Assembly (NCBI GenBank): GCA_016932075.1
Contig: JAFGDP010000060.1
Coordinates: 1 to 53,999, forward strand
Reading direction: 5' to 3'
Source of the DNA: Chitinispirillaceae bacterium
GTDB taxonomy: Bacteria > Fibrobacterota > Chitinivibrionia > Chitinivibrionales > Chitinispirillaceae
Length of the DNA stretch: 53,999 nt
A program made the position numbers and the translations under genes. The notes under the pieces were generated by a model. That model was given only the letters and a program-made list of their open reading frames with translations. It was not told the DNA's origin and did not search any database. Numbering within the stretch: position 1 is the first letter of the stretch; every line of letters begins with the position of its first letter. This document shows positions 32,418 through 40,723 of the stretch, in pieces.

Positions 32418-34172
32418 TTATCTCACCACCGCAATCTTTTTCGCAATCCGTTCCCTTGCTTTTATTGAACCAACAACATAGCAGCCTGACCTGGTTAATC
32501 CGATCCTGTTCCTCTTTCGGACATCTCGTTGCGTCACCATGCCGATTCTCTGTCCCAAAATAGTGTACACCGCATACGGCTGCATGGTGTCAAAAAAGAA
32601 CGCCTTGTGCACTGGCCGGGCAGCAGCTGCAATGTACTGGCTGTCCTGAAACCGCTTCTGTGCCGGCAGCGTGCACTGCTGCGCAACATCAGGGCCGAAA
32701 ATGGGCCATGGCAGGTCCCCGAAAAACAACGGTTTTGACGTAAGGTAATATGACGGCGGGAACGCATGATCGCTGATTGACTGGTCCCACTGGACCGTAG
32801 CGTTTATCACATTGCCGTGCGAGAGCGTTCCGCTGATGCCGGTATCGACCAGTATGCCGTAGTCCCGGGCCGGCAGCACGTTGGCGCCCAGGTTCTGGTC
32901 ATGCGAGTGGTCAAGCACATCGATCCCTTCAGCCATCACCGTGGTGCGAAACACGGTGTTGCCCGGGCCGCACGGACCCCAGTAGTCGGCAATATCGATC
33001 TCCTGCACCACGTTTCCCTCAAACAGGTTATTGTTCGGATAATGGCCGTGCATTGAAATATCGCACGGCGTCCATCCATCATTGAGATTGGTTTCACCCG
33101 CGCCCTGAACATTTTCAACGGAATAATTGTAACCGAACACATTGCCGCTTGCGCCGACCTGCACCATCATTGCATGGCGCAAGTGCCGGAATATGTTGTT
33201 TTCAATACAGCAATCGGTCACGTGCAACCCGAGCGTGACGCCATACCCGTGCCCGTCCCCGCCATAATCATAGGCATGGTGAAAATAGGAGTCGCGAAAT
33301 TCGCACGCGTACACGGTATTGCAGGTGATATGCGCTTTTCTCGTATGATAGCTTTCCACTGCCCGTACCCGGCAATAGGCCGCGTTTTTAAGGGAGATGG
33401 TGGCGCCGTCAGCGGTCGCAACGGTTTTGGTAATGAACAGGTTTTCCACTCCGGCAAACGTCACCAATCCCTGTTTACGAATCTGCGGATGCAGGTCTGC
33501 GCGATAATCAAGATATAACGGCCTGTTCAGGGTGAGCATGTTGCCCGAAACAGCTTCAACAACAACTATCTGTCCCACAGAGTTCTCAGACCAGTCCTGT
33601 TTCCAGGCAGTATCCGTATACATGACCGCGGAGTCGTTTTCCTGCTGGATTTCAGCGAAACACCCCGGGCTGAACGATGATGCGTCCGCCACCTGAACCT
33701 GGCGCGACCCTTTGGTATATCCCGCAGTCGCGTCGGTCCATGCGCTGCGTTGATACGTGATAATATCAATGCACGGCGTTGCGTCGCTCATTTCAAAATA
33801 GAGCCTTGTCTGTTTGTATCCCGCGCCGCACAGAACAATGCCCCGGTCAATGGTCAGCGATTGGCTGATGCGGAACCTGCCTGCAGGAATGGCCACCACC
33901 CCGCCTGACGCAGGAAGCGCGGCAATCGCGGCCGTGAACGCGGCGGCATCGTCAGCCGAACTGTCACCGGCAGCGCCGTATGCCATTACATCAACCGTAT
34001 CCGGTTTGGCCGGAACAGAAACCGCGATGCCGGGCTGCCACGCAACGCGACGCTCAAGAGGAATCGGGTCTGCCCTGGTCGCGGGAGAAAAAGCAAGCAC
34101 CGCAGACACCAGGAACGCCACCGGGTAAAGGCTTGGCAAAGCGAACCGAGCGTTGACGAATGACTTTGTCAT
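32418..34172 (-). CDS. Secreted parallel beta-helix protein, pectate-lyase-3-like, with sorting module
   Basis: A 584-residue exported protein. A signal peptide (VAFLVSAVLAFSPATRA) is followed by VDVMAYGAAGDSSADDAAAF, the opening motif of pectate-lyase-superfamily beta-helices, and then by many short strands with conserved Asn/His (HAYDYGGDGHGYG, CCIENNIFRHLRHAMM, NNLFEGNVVQEID). Such proteins bind or cleave polysaccharides, but catalytic residues cannot be assigned. The C-terminus (YAVYTILGQRIGMV ... SGCYVVGSIKARERIAKKI) is a Por/T9SS-like sorting module. The start is uncertain: ATG at 34172 is given, while a TTG at 34181 sits 4 bases after AAGGGA and may be the real one. Confidence 0.78.
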   Translation of the reverse strand: MTKSFVNARFALPSLYPVAFLVSAVLAFSPATRADPIPLERRVAWQPGIAVSVPAKPDTVDVMAYGAAGDSSADDAAAFTAAIAALPASGGVVAIPAGRFRISQSLTIDRGIVLCGAGYKQTRLYFEMSDATPCIDIITYQRSAWTDATAGYTKGSRQVQVADASSFSPGCFAEIQQENDSAVMYTDTAWKQDWSENSVGQIVVVEAVSGNMLTLNRPLYLDYRADLHPQIRKQGLVTFAGVENLFITKTVATADGATISLKNAAYCRVRAVESYHTRKAHITCNTVYACEFRDSYFHHAYDYGGDGHGYGVTLGLHVTDCCIENNIFRHLRHAMMVQVGASGNVFGYNYSVENVQGAGETNLNDGWTPCDISMHGHYPNNNLFEGNVVQEIDIADYWGPCGPGNTVFRTTVMAEGIDVLDHSHDQNLGANVLPARDYGILVDTGISGTLSHGNVINATVQWDQSISDHAFPPSYYLTSKPLFFGDLPWPIFGPDVAQQCTLPAQKRFQDSQYIAAAARPVHKAFFFDTMQPYAVYTILGQRIGMVTQRDVRKRNRIGLTRSGCYVVGSIKARERIAKKIAVVR

Positions 34173-34513
34173 TATTGGCAATTGATCCCTTGCGTTTTTT
34201 TCAATTCCCGTCCCTCTATACTATAAGCTACTTATGGATTTTAAAAATATCAAGGCAATCATTAAAGCCAAAAAAGAAATAGCGCAAAACTGCCGGGCGC
34301 CACGCTTGCCGGTGCGAAGCACTATAGCGGGGTTGAGCAGGACTCTCGCATGCGAGAACCGCTCCGGAAAGGGAGGGAAAAGATATTTTTATAGGAACGG
34401 CGCAAGCACGCGGGAAATGTCGCAGCCTATTGGTAACAGTATCTCATAAATAGTACAGCACAGCACATGCAGTGCTGGGGCCTGTCCGCCCTGCCATGTC
34501 CTTCCCAGAGCTT
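34173..34513. other. Intergenic region without recognised gene
   Basis: Contains the promoter side of the beta-helix gene and an open frame (34234-34449, plus) of 71 codons with atypical composition, no ribosome site and no recognisable similarity. I see no RNA gene or repeat here beyond short dyads. Confidence 0.5.
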
Positions 34514-35632
34514 TTACAGAACAGGAACAACAATCGCTTTTTTCGATCCGGCGCCTTTCCCGTCAATACGATACATGAGATAGATGCCTTTGGGCAGGTT
34601 TTTGCCAAGTTCAGCAGCGCTTCTCGGATAGGCCCCGGTCCGCACGGTTTTCCGCGCTCCCTGCATGGTTACAATTTCAACCGATGTTCCGGCCGGGAAC
34701 AGGGTGGCGTGCGGCTTGTGCGGGATCAAGGGAGACGGCTTTTCCTCGATCGCCGTCGGGTCGCGGAATTCCGGGGATTTCGATACGCCGTTCACCTCAA
34801 AGGTGAGGTTCTTAATCGTTATTTTTCCCCTTGTATTGTCGTTGATTTCGCTCCCTATCTCAAATCTGGTGACCCACAGGTCTCGTGACATCCCTTTATT
34901 AGTGACAAGCCAATCGAGCATCGCCTTTACATTGAGTGTCCCGTTATACGTCCTCATCGGTCCGCCGTCCACCCTGAATTGGATGTATCGCCACCCGCAG
35001 GCCCAAATATCAACACTATGACAGAGGTGATAGCTGTTGGTTCCGGCGGTGAGAGTACCGTTCTGATCGCATGCCCAGCGACCGTCCTGCCATCCCCAGA
35101 AGGCCATGATTTCAGCGTACGGGCATTCACCGGTATCGATCGTCGCAGGATCCTTGGTGGTGAGCCACATTTCAAAACAGATGTTCCAGGCAACCGCACT
35201 CTGCAGATCGATTTTCATCTGGTCGACCTTGATGCTCGCTGAATTGATGTTCTTTATCTGAAGCGGTAGAAGCGAGGTGGAAGAAACGTCCCCTGTCTTT
35301 ATGTTATCTTTAATATGGCCGAACGGGTGTATTCCGAACTCAACTTCCGGAAAATCGGGCGCTGTTCCGCACGTACCCCGGTTGAATTCCCAGCCAAAGG
35401 TCCCGTCCTTTTCAATGAATACTCTGTAGGGAGTGGTGCACCCATGCTCTCTGGAGCCCCAATCGTTATGAATGAGCCGGATATCGCCCATTTTGAAATA
35501 CTGCTGGGAAACCGTGGTTTCGACTCCTGTTGTCGTCCAGACAACGGTGTTGCTGTCTGATGGCTGCCCAATGGCATGCAGGGTACAACTACCGATAAAC
35601 CCCAGGCTGAAAAGCATCTTCTTGCGCATCAT
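34514..35632 (-). CDS. Secreted GH12-like protein with C-terminal sorting module
   Basis: A 372-residue exported protein. After the signal peptide (MLFSLGFIGSCTLHAIG) the core resembles glycoside hydrolase family 12 jelly-roll endoglucanases: NDWGSREHG, GTFGWEFNRGTC, NICFEMWLTTKDP, and PYAEIMAFWGWQD, where the Glu before IM would match the GH12 nucleophile in the YEIMIWL-type strand. It may cut cellulose or xyloglucan outside the cell. The last 55 residues (VEIVTMQGARKTV ... LPKGIYLMYRIDGKGAGSKK) are a clear Por/T9SS-like sorting module. GGGAG lies upstream of the double ATG. GH12 is assigned from fold motifs only; another clan GH-C family is possible. Confidence 0.72.
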   Translation of the reverse strand: MMRKKMLFSLGFIGSCTLHAIGQPSDSNTVVWTTTGVETTVSQQYFKMGDIRLIHNDWGSREHGCTTPYRVFIEKDGTFGWEFNRGTCGTAPDFPEVEFGIHPFGHIKDNIKTGDVSSTSLLPLQIKNINSASIKVDQMKIDLQSAVAWNICFEMWLTTKDPATIDTGECPYAEIMAFWGWQDGRWACDQNGTLTAGTNSYHLCHSVDIWACGWRYIQFRVDGGPMRTYNGTLNVKAMLDWLVTNKGMSRDLWVTRFEIGSEINDNTRGKITIKNLTFEVNGVSKSPEFRDPTAIEEKPSPLIPHKPHATLFPAGTSVEIVTMQGARKTVRTGAYPRSAAELGKNLPKGIYLMYRIDGKGAGSKKAIVVPVL

Positions 35633-35694
35633 ACACCGTATCTCCCTTTTTTATTAATAGTGTTTGCGGGCGGATTCTGAACCATATACCCATG

Positions 35695-35806
35695 TGGCCT
35701 ATAACGCTGCATGCTTGGCTCTCCCGGTCGGAAAGATCGTGAGGGGACTAACCCGCGGTCCGATGCCATAGCCACCAACCGCTGTTTGGCAGCTCCGGAA
35801 AGGCCA
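35695..35806. ncRNA. Candidate structured RNA or leader element (strand uncertain)
   Basis: TGGCCT (35695-35700) pairs with AGGCCA (35801-35806), closing a roughly 100-base domain that holds several smaller helices: TCCC/GGGA around a GGUC-GGAAA-GAUC hairpin (about 35722-35755), TGGC/GCCA, and GCTG-TTTGG-CAGC (35781-35793). CGGAAAG occurs twice. The organisation resembles a multi-helix riboswitch-like fold, but it matches no class I know. The 35633-35913 gap otherwise holds the promoters of the flanking divergent genes, so it could be the leader of either the GH12-like gene or the 35914 gene. Confidence 0.35.
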
Positions 35807-35913
35807 TTACTAGTTAGTAGTATGTACCGTTAGCCAGTTCATTTTGTTTGATTTTTCCTTTCCTCGACTCTCGTTTGGATTCCGTAAATACGCATTATTA
35901 TTTTTAAATCATC

Positions 35914-36777
35914 ATGAACAATACCATGTTCTTCTCCCTGTGTCTTTTCCTTCCGCTTGTTGCGCTCAAGGACACGACCCACGACGCTTTTTACCGCCAG
36001 CTTGAGCAGGAGCTGCGCAGTGACTATCTCGCCTGCACCGACGATTCGTCGCGCCTGCCGGTAAAGGCCCTGATACGGTGGAAGCACCGGATGGACAGCA
36101 TTGCCACGCTGCCGGGGTTTGCTGCGGTTGTCAAGGCGTATGAACAGGAGACCGGCGCGTCGGCGGGAAAGAGTCGTTCCTGCAAAATCGTCATGTGGAA
36201 ACTGGCAAAGGACTCCGGGGCGGCGGCTGCGGACCATGTTGAGCAGAAACAGAAAAAGGGCCGGGAAGAGGCGGAGGAGGAATCTCTTGCCGTGCTAAAA
36301 GAGCTCAAAGCGCTTGCGGACAATCCCCGTTTTCTCGGCGCCATTCCGTTCGGCGCGTCAAAGCGGGCGTTTTTCTGGCTTGCCGCTCACGCCGGATTCG
36401 GAAAGTTCGAAGACCAGGGAAGCTATATCACCTGCGATTTTGTTCCGCTCTGCGGAAAATACTGGCTCGGCGCTTTTTATTTTGACCGGCTGGGACTCTG
36501 CAGGTTCGAGCTTGAAGGCGCACCGCGGCGTTCCGATTCGCTCGACCTGTTTGTGCGTCCCGAGGTCGAACATCTTGCCTCGTGCTTTGAGAAAAAGACC
36601 GGAAACAGGCCGCACCAGACCAACCGCGTCAACCGCGATGAAATTGTTGAGAGAAAGCTCTCTATCGTGCATGCTTGGTCCCACCGCGACTGGTCGGTAG
36701 CGCTTGGTCTGTCACGGTATGACTACCGCTATTATTCAAAAGCGGTCGTTACCAACCGCCCGCTGCCGCGAGAATAA
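35914..36777 (+). CDS. Secreted hypothetical protein
   Basis: A 287-residue protein with a short signal peptide (MFFSLCLFLPLVAL) and a mature chain of helical character in the middle (HVEQKQKKGREEAEEESLAVL) and beta character after residue 150 (YITCDFVPLCGKYWLGAFYFDRLGLCRFELEG, of which the key part is the CGKYWLGAFYFD strand). Four cysteines in the second half could form disulfides. I recognise no family. No ribosome site is visible at the ATG. It is divergent from the GH12-like gene and 246 bases before the IspH-UbiA gene, with no feature seen in that gap. Confidence 0.62.
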   Translation: MNNTMFFSLCLFLPLVALKDTTHDAFYRQLEQELRSDYLACTDDSSRLPVKALIRWKHRMDSIATLPGFAAVVKAYEQETGASAGKSRSCKIVMWKLAKDSGAAAADHVEQKQKKGREEAEEESLAVLKELKALADNPRFLGAIPFGASKRAFFWLAAHAGFGKFEDQGSYITCDFVPLCGKYWLGAFYFDRLGLCRFELEGAPRRSDSLDLFVRPEVEHLASCFEKKTGNRPHQTNRVNRDEIVERKLSIVHAWSHRDWSVALGLSRYDYRYYSKAVVTNRPLPRE

Positions 36778-37023
36778 TGCTATAGGACCACCGGCTTGCT
36801 CGTCCGCTCGCTCTCGAATTCTTGTCTCGCAAGCACCATGCAGCGGTCGCCCTGATGGATCGTACAAGAAGCATTTTCCAGAATCGTGGGATGCGAAAAT
36901 GATTTGGCGACCCGGTCGGCCGTGATGATGATTTCTGGTATACAATGCAAAAATCGATTTTGCGGAGCTGCAATCCAGACGCCTGCTCTATAGTATTTTT
37001 CTGCAAACGGTAACAGCGTACGT

Positions 37024-38796
37024 ATGAAACTACTCATCGCCAAAACAGCCGGTTTCTGCATGGGCGTGAAACGCGCAGTCGACCTGGCGCTTGAAAACGC
37101 GGGCAAGGTGCAGGGCGGGCTCAAAACCATCGGGCCGCTGATCCACAACCGTCAGACGGTCGAGATGCTCAAGGCGCGCAGGGTGGTCGAACTAAATGAG
37201 GAAAAACAAGGGGGCGATCCGCAGACGCTGCTTATCCGCGCCCACGGCATCCCGCCGGAGAAACAGGAGCGGTTCGTACGGAAAGGCCACACCATCATTG
37301 ACGGCACGTGCCCGAAGGTGAAGACCGTTCATAAGGTGATCGCACGGTACCGCTTGCTCGGGTATTCGATCGTCATCACCGGGGATGAAGGCCATGCCGA
37401 AGTGGTTGGCCTGCTCGGGTATGCCGGTGATGAAGGAAGGCTTATCCACTCGGTCCAGGAGGTCGAGACGCTTCCCGAGCTGGCGAAAATATGCCTGGTA
37501 TCACAGACCACGTTTGACCGTACGGTATTCGACCAGATCGCTGATGCGATCCGCCGCCGGTTCACGGCCGCCGATATCGTGGTGAAGAAAACCATCTGCG
37601 CCGCCACCGAGCAGCGGCAGGAAGAGACGAAGGCGCTTGCCAGGCAGGTGGACGCGCTCATCGTGGTCGGCGGAAAAAACAGTGCAAACACGCAGCGTCT
37701 TGCCACGATTGCCAGCGCATGCGGCACGCCGACCCAGCTCGTTGAAACCGAGCAGGAAATCGACTGGAACAGTATTGCAAAGTGCAAGATGGTGGGAATC
37801 ACGGCGGGCGCCTCGACCCCGAACTGGATGATCAAACGGGTCACCGACTATTTGCAGTTCATGGACCAGACCCAGAAGCGGACCGTCCCCAACCTCATGT
37901 TGCAGGCGTTCGACATCGTTGCGAACTGCAACGTGTTTGTCGCCCTGGGAGCGGTGGCGGTATACTACGTCTCCTGCAGGCTCCAGGGATTCGCATTCAA
38001 CCTGAGTGGCGCCGCGGTATCGTTCCTCTACTTTTTATCGATGTATCTCTGGAATAGCCTGACGAGCATTGAATCGACCGCGCACCATGGCATCTCACGG
38101 TACCGGTTTTACGAGCGCCACAAGCGGTCCCTGTTCCTTCTGGCGGTCGCCGCTATTGCCGCGCTCCTTATTGTGAGTTATTCGCTCGGAACACAGGCGT
38201 TTTTCATCATGCTGTTCGCCACTGCCGCAGGCTCGGCCTACCATGCGACCATCGTTCCAAAGTTTCTGCGCTCCCTCCTGCGGTATAAAAAACTCAAGGA
38301 CATTCCCACCTCGCGCGACCTTTTTGTGGCCCTGGCGTGGAGCACGGTCATAACCTTCATACCGCAGGTGGTGAGCGGCGTGTTTTCGCTCAATCAGCTT
38401 GTTGCCGCCTGCTTCGGCTGGATTTTCATTCTCGCGTTCCTTCGTTCGCTCATCTTCGATCTCCGCGACATCGAAGGCGACCGGATCATGGGCAGGGAAA
38501 CGCTCATCACCATTGTGGGCGAGCAGCGCGCGCGCACCGCTATCTATCTGATCACCGGGACCTGCGTGACGCTCCTGGCGCTCATACCCTGGCTTGCCGG
38601 TCTCGAGGAGCACCGGCAGGAGAGCACGCTCCGTTTCCTTTCGCAGATACCCGCGCTCCTCTATGCTGCTCTTTTTGTCAAACTCAATCCCCGGCTCAAA
38701 TCAAAAGTGCCGGCAGTGTTCAATGTCCTTGCCGACAGCCTTCTGTATCTGGCCGGAGCCGGCGCGCTGATTTCATTCGTCGTGGCGGGTGAATAG
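37024..38796 (+). CDS. ispH: IspH (HMBPP reductase) fused to a UbiA-like membrane domain
   Basis: A 590-residue fusion. Residues 1-285 are a complete IspH, the last enzyme of the MEP isoprenoid pathway: cluster cysteines C12 (TAGFCMGVKRAV), C96 (DGTCPKVKTVH) and C192 (KTICAATEQRQ), substrate histidines H41, H74 and H124, and TAGASTPNWMI near the end. Residues about 295-590 are a nine-helix UbiA-like domain. Its second aspartate motif is kept (FDLRDIEGDRIMG: D479, D482, D486), but at the first motif N344 is followed by Ser348 and Thr352 in place of the aspartates of NxxxDxxxD, so prenyl transfer is doubtful. The fusion may dock isoprenoid synthesis to the membrane. The ribosome site is weak. 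Confidence 0.88.
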   Translation: MKLLIAKTAGFCMGVKRAVDLALENAGKVQGGLKTIGPLIHNRQTVEMLKARRVVELNEEKQGGDPQTLLIRAHGIPPEKQERFVRKGHTIIDGTCPKVKTVHKVIARYRLLGYSIVITGDEGHAEVVGLLGYAGDEGRLIHSVQEVETLPELAKICLVSQTTFDRTVFDQIADAIRRRFTAADIVVKKTICAATEQRQEETKALARQVDALIVVGGKNSANTQRLATIASACGTPTQLVETEQEIDWNSIAKCKMVGITAGASTPNWMIKRVTDYLQFMDQTQKRTVPNLMLQAFDIVANCNVFVALGAVAVYYVSCRLQGFAFNLSGAAVSFLYFLSMYLWNSLTSIESTAHHGISRYRFYERHKRSLFLLAVAAIAALLIVSYSLGTQAFFIMLFATAAGSAYHATIVPKFLRSLLRYKKLKDIPTSRDLFVALAWSTVITFIPQVVSGVFSLNQLVAACFGWIFILAFLRSLIFDLRDIEGDRIMGRETLITIVGEQRARTAIYLITGTCVTLLALIPWLAGLEEHRQESTLRFLSQIPALLYAALFVKLNPRLKSKVPAVFNVLADSLLYLAGAGALISFVVAGE

Positions 38797-38798
38797 CA

Positions 38799-38820
38799 GG
38801 TGCGCCCTCCCGGGCGCACC
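38799..38820 (+). terminator. GC-rich hairpin after ispH-ubiA
   Basis: GGTGCGCCC-TCCC-GGGCGCACC is a perfect 9-bp stem starting 3 bases after the stop codon. No U-tract follows on the plus strand, so it is at best a Rho-assisted or attenuating terminator. Confidence 0.45.
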
Positions 38821-38823
38821 ACT

Positions 38824-38860
38824 AAAAAAAGCAAGGGAAAACGGCCGTTTTCCCTTGCTT
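38824..38860 (-). terminator. Rho-independent terminator of the small RNA gene
   Basis: A perfect 32-base palindrome (38829-38860; half-site AAGCAAGGGAAAACGG) is followed on the minus strand by a run of T at 38830-38824. On the plus strand the flank is A-rich instead, so the terminator acts on leftward transcripts, yet no protein gene is read leftward into it. Confidence 0.85.
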
Positions 38861-38911
38861 AAGAGGACCAGGTCTCCCCCTTCCTCCCCACCCTGTAGAG
38901 CTTTTTTTCTC
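38824..38911 (-). ncRNA. Small RNA gene, about 88 nt, unknown family
   Basis: The segment lies between a consensus sigma-70 promoter and a strong intrinsic terminator, and contains no open frame with a ribosome site. The predicted transcript starts near AAGGGAGAAAAAAAGCUC, continues with a purine-rich stretch (GGGUGGGGAGGAAGGGGGAG), a small GACCUGGUCC hairpin, then the terminator stem. The purine-rich, single-stranded part could pair with or mimic ribosome sites, or bind a protein. It is not 4.5S, 6S or tmRNA by length or motif. The exact 5' end is estimated. Confidence 0.62.
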
Positions 38912-38917
38912 CCTTAG

Positions 38918-38946
38918 ATTATACCCGCAAACAAGCGTCTATTCAA
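38918..38946 (-). promoter_or_regulatory. Consensus sigma-70 promoter of the small RNA gene
   Basis: On the minus strand, TTGAAT (38946-38941) and a perfect TATAAT (38923-38918) are separated by exactly 17 bases. It is the best vegetative promoter I noticed in the window and points to a small transcript ending at the terminator 60 bases further on. Confidence 0.8.
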
Positions 38947-39032
38947 GGGCTTTTTTGGGCTTTTTACGGCGGCGGCAGAGGCCATCTCGTATTTTAAGGC
39001 AGAATAACAGATCCACGATCAGCGGAAAACCT

Positions 39033-40667
39033 ATGGAGCGGTCAAATCATAGCGCAGCCCAATCCGGAGACGCCGGAGGGTCTCTTGCGGGCCGGATCAG
39101 CGAGGAAGACCTGTACAAGGCCCTTGCCGACAGGGTCTCTCTTCCTTTTGTCTCGCTTGCCGATATGACGATCGACCTTGCGGCGAGCAGCGCCGTGCCC
39201 AGGAAATTCGCTGAAAAACATCTCTGCCTGCCCATTGCGAAAAAAGAGAATATCATCACCCTGGCCATGGCCGATCCGCGCAACATCGATATCATTGCCG
39301 AGCTGGAGTTTGCGACCGGGTGCCGGATCGAGCGGGTCGTAGCGACCGAGAAGGACATCCGCGCGGCGATCGAACAGACCTACGGCAGCAGCAGCCGCCT
39401 GCGCGAGGACGCCAGGAACATCGCCCGCGACCTCAGGGAAAGCGACATCCGGCAGGCGTCGGCAAACGGCGGCGCCATCGATGCGCTGCGCCGCGAAACC
39501 GAATCCGAGCCGGTCGTGCGCATGGTCAGCCTGATCCTTGACGACGCGGCGCAGAAGGGCGCCAGCGACATTCACATCGAGCCGCACGAGCATTCGCTCC
39601 ACATCCGCAACCGGATCGACGGCATGCTGCTGGAGATGATGGAACTCCCCGGCTGGATGCAGAGCCCGATCACCTCGCGGCTGAAGATCCTTGCAAACCT
39701 TGACATAGCAGAAAAACGGGTGCCCCAGGACGGACGGATCAAGCGGCTGGTCAGCGGTGAGGAGATCGACATGCGCGTCTCCACCCTGCCCACGCACCAT
39801 GGTGAAAAGACCGTGATCCGCCTATTGCGCCACAACGCCACGCTCCTGCAGCTGGAATCCATCGGCCTGGAGCAGGGCGACCTGCACACCCTTGTCGAGC
39901 TCATCAACAAACCCCAGGGCATGCTTTTCATCACCGGACCGACCGGCTCGGGCAAGTCGTCGACCCTGTTTGCCTGTCTCAACCTCATCAAGTCCAAGGC
40001 GATCAACATCACGACCATCGAGGACCCGATCGAGTACAAGCTGCAGGGGATCAACCAGGTCCAGATCAATGAAAAGGCGGGCCTCACCTTTGCCGACACG
40101 CTGCGTTCGATCCTGCGCCAGGACCCGGACGTGATCCTCGTTGGCGAGATCCGCGACAGCGAGACCGCCCAGATCGCCCTGCAGTCGTCACAGACCGGCC
40201 ACCTGGTGTTTTCAACGCTCCACACCAACGACTCGGTGTCCGCGATTACGCGGCTGCGGGACCTCGGCATTCCGCCGTTTCTGGTCGCATCAGGCGTGCT
40301 CGGCGTGATTGCGCAGCGCCTGGTCAGAAAGATCTGCGCCGAATGCAGACAGGAATACAAACCCACGGACGAGGCGATCTTCCGCTTTAAAACCGTGTTC
40401 GGCGACACGCCGCTCCCCGCGTCGTCCGTGGGCAGAGGGTGCAAGCAGTGCAGCCAGACCGGGTACAAAGGGAGAACCGGCATCTTTGAATTTCTCCCCA
40501 TGGATGCCGTGCTGCGCGACCTCATCTCACGCAGCGAAACCGAGCAGGCGATCCGCGATTATGCACGAAGCAAAGAGATGAAACCGCTCGTGTTCCACGG
40601 ACTTGAAAAAGTAAAGACAGGGGTCACCTCCATCGACGAGTTGCTGCGGGTGGTGCTGGTGGAGTAA
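39033..40667 (+). CDS. GspE/PilB-type secretion or pilus assembly ATPase
   Basis: Hexameric motor ATPase of 544 residues that drives pseudopilus or pilus growth. An N-terminal GspE_N/MshEN-type domain (LYKALADRVSLPFVSLADM) is followed by the T2SSE core: Walker A GPTGSGKSSTL (302-312), Asp box IEDPIEY, Walker B DPDVILVGEIRDSETA, His box STLHTND, and a four-cysteine zinc site, CAEC and CKQC about 40 residues apart. The remaining apparatus lies on the opposite strand beyond the YkgJ-like gene. The start at 39033 is chosen by homology; its ribosome site is poor, and upstream sequence overlaps the small-RNA promoter. Confidence 0.92.
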   Translation: MERSNHSAAQSGDAGGSLAGRISEEDLYKALADRVSLPFVSLADMTIDLAASSAVPRKFAEKHLCLPIAKKENIITLAMADPRNIDIIAELEFATGCRIERVVATEKDIRAAIEQTYGSSSRLREDARNIARDLRESDIRQASANGGAIDALRRETESEPVVRMVSLILDDAAQKGASDIHIEPHEHSLHIRNRIDGMLLEMMELPGWMQSPITSRLKILANLDIAEKRVPQDGRIKRLVSGEEIDMRVSTLPTHHGEKTVIRLLRHNATLLQLESIGLEQGDLHTLVELINKPQGMLFITGPTGSGKSSTLFACLNLIKSKAINITTIEDPIEYKLQGINQVQINEKAGLTFADTLRSILRQDPDVILVGEIRDSETAQIALQSSQTGHLVFSTLHTNDSVSAITRLRDLGIPPFLVASGVLGVIAQRLVRKICAECRQEYKPTDEAIFRFKTVFGDTPLPASSVGRGCKQCSQTGYKGRTGIFEFLPMDAVLRDLISRSETEQAIRDYARSKEMKPLVFHGLEKVKTGVTSIDELLRVVLVE

Positions 40668-40723
40668 CCGGCAACGCGGACCGGTACGCACGACCGCACC
40701 GGCACCGCCCGACGGGATGTAGA

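Noticed and set aside
34234..34449. 71-codon plus-strand frame in the gap before the GH12-like gene
   Set aside because: No ribosome site and an unusual basic composition; no motif. Kept only as a mention in the gap entry.
35695..35806. Known riboswitch class (SAM-I, c-di-GMP-I, cobalamin) for the structured region
   Set aside because: Partial resemblance to the S-box core (GGGGACTAACCC) was considered, but the conserved GGCAACC and kink-turn parts are missing; the other classes fit no better.
38824..38911. 4.5S, 6S or tmRNA identity for the small RNA
   Set aside because: It is too short for 6S and tmRNA, and lacks the GGAA tetraloop/SRP domain IV pattern of 4.5S RNA.
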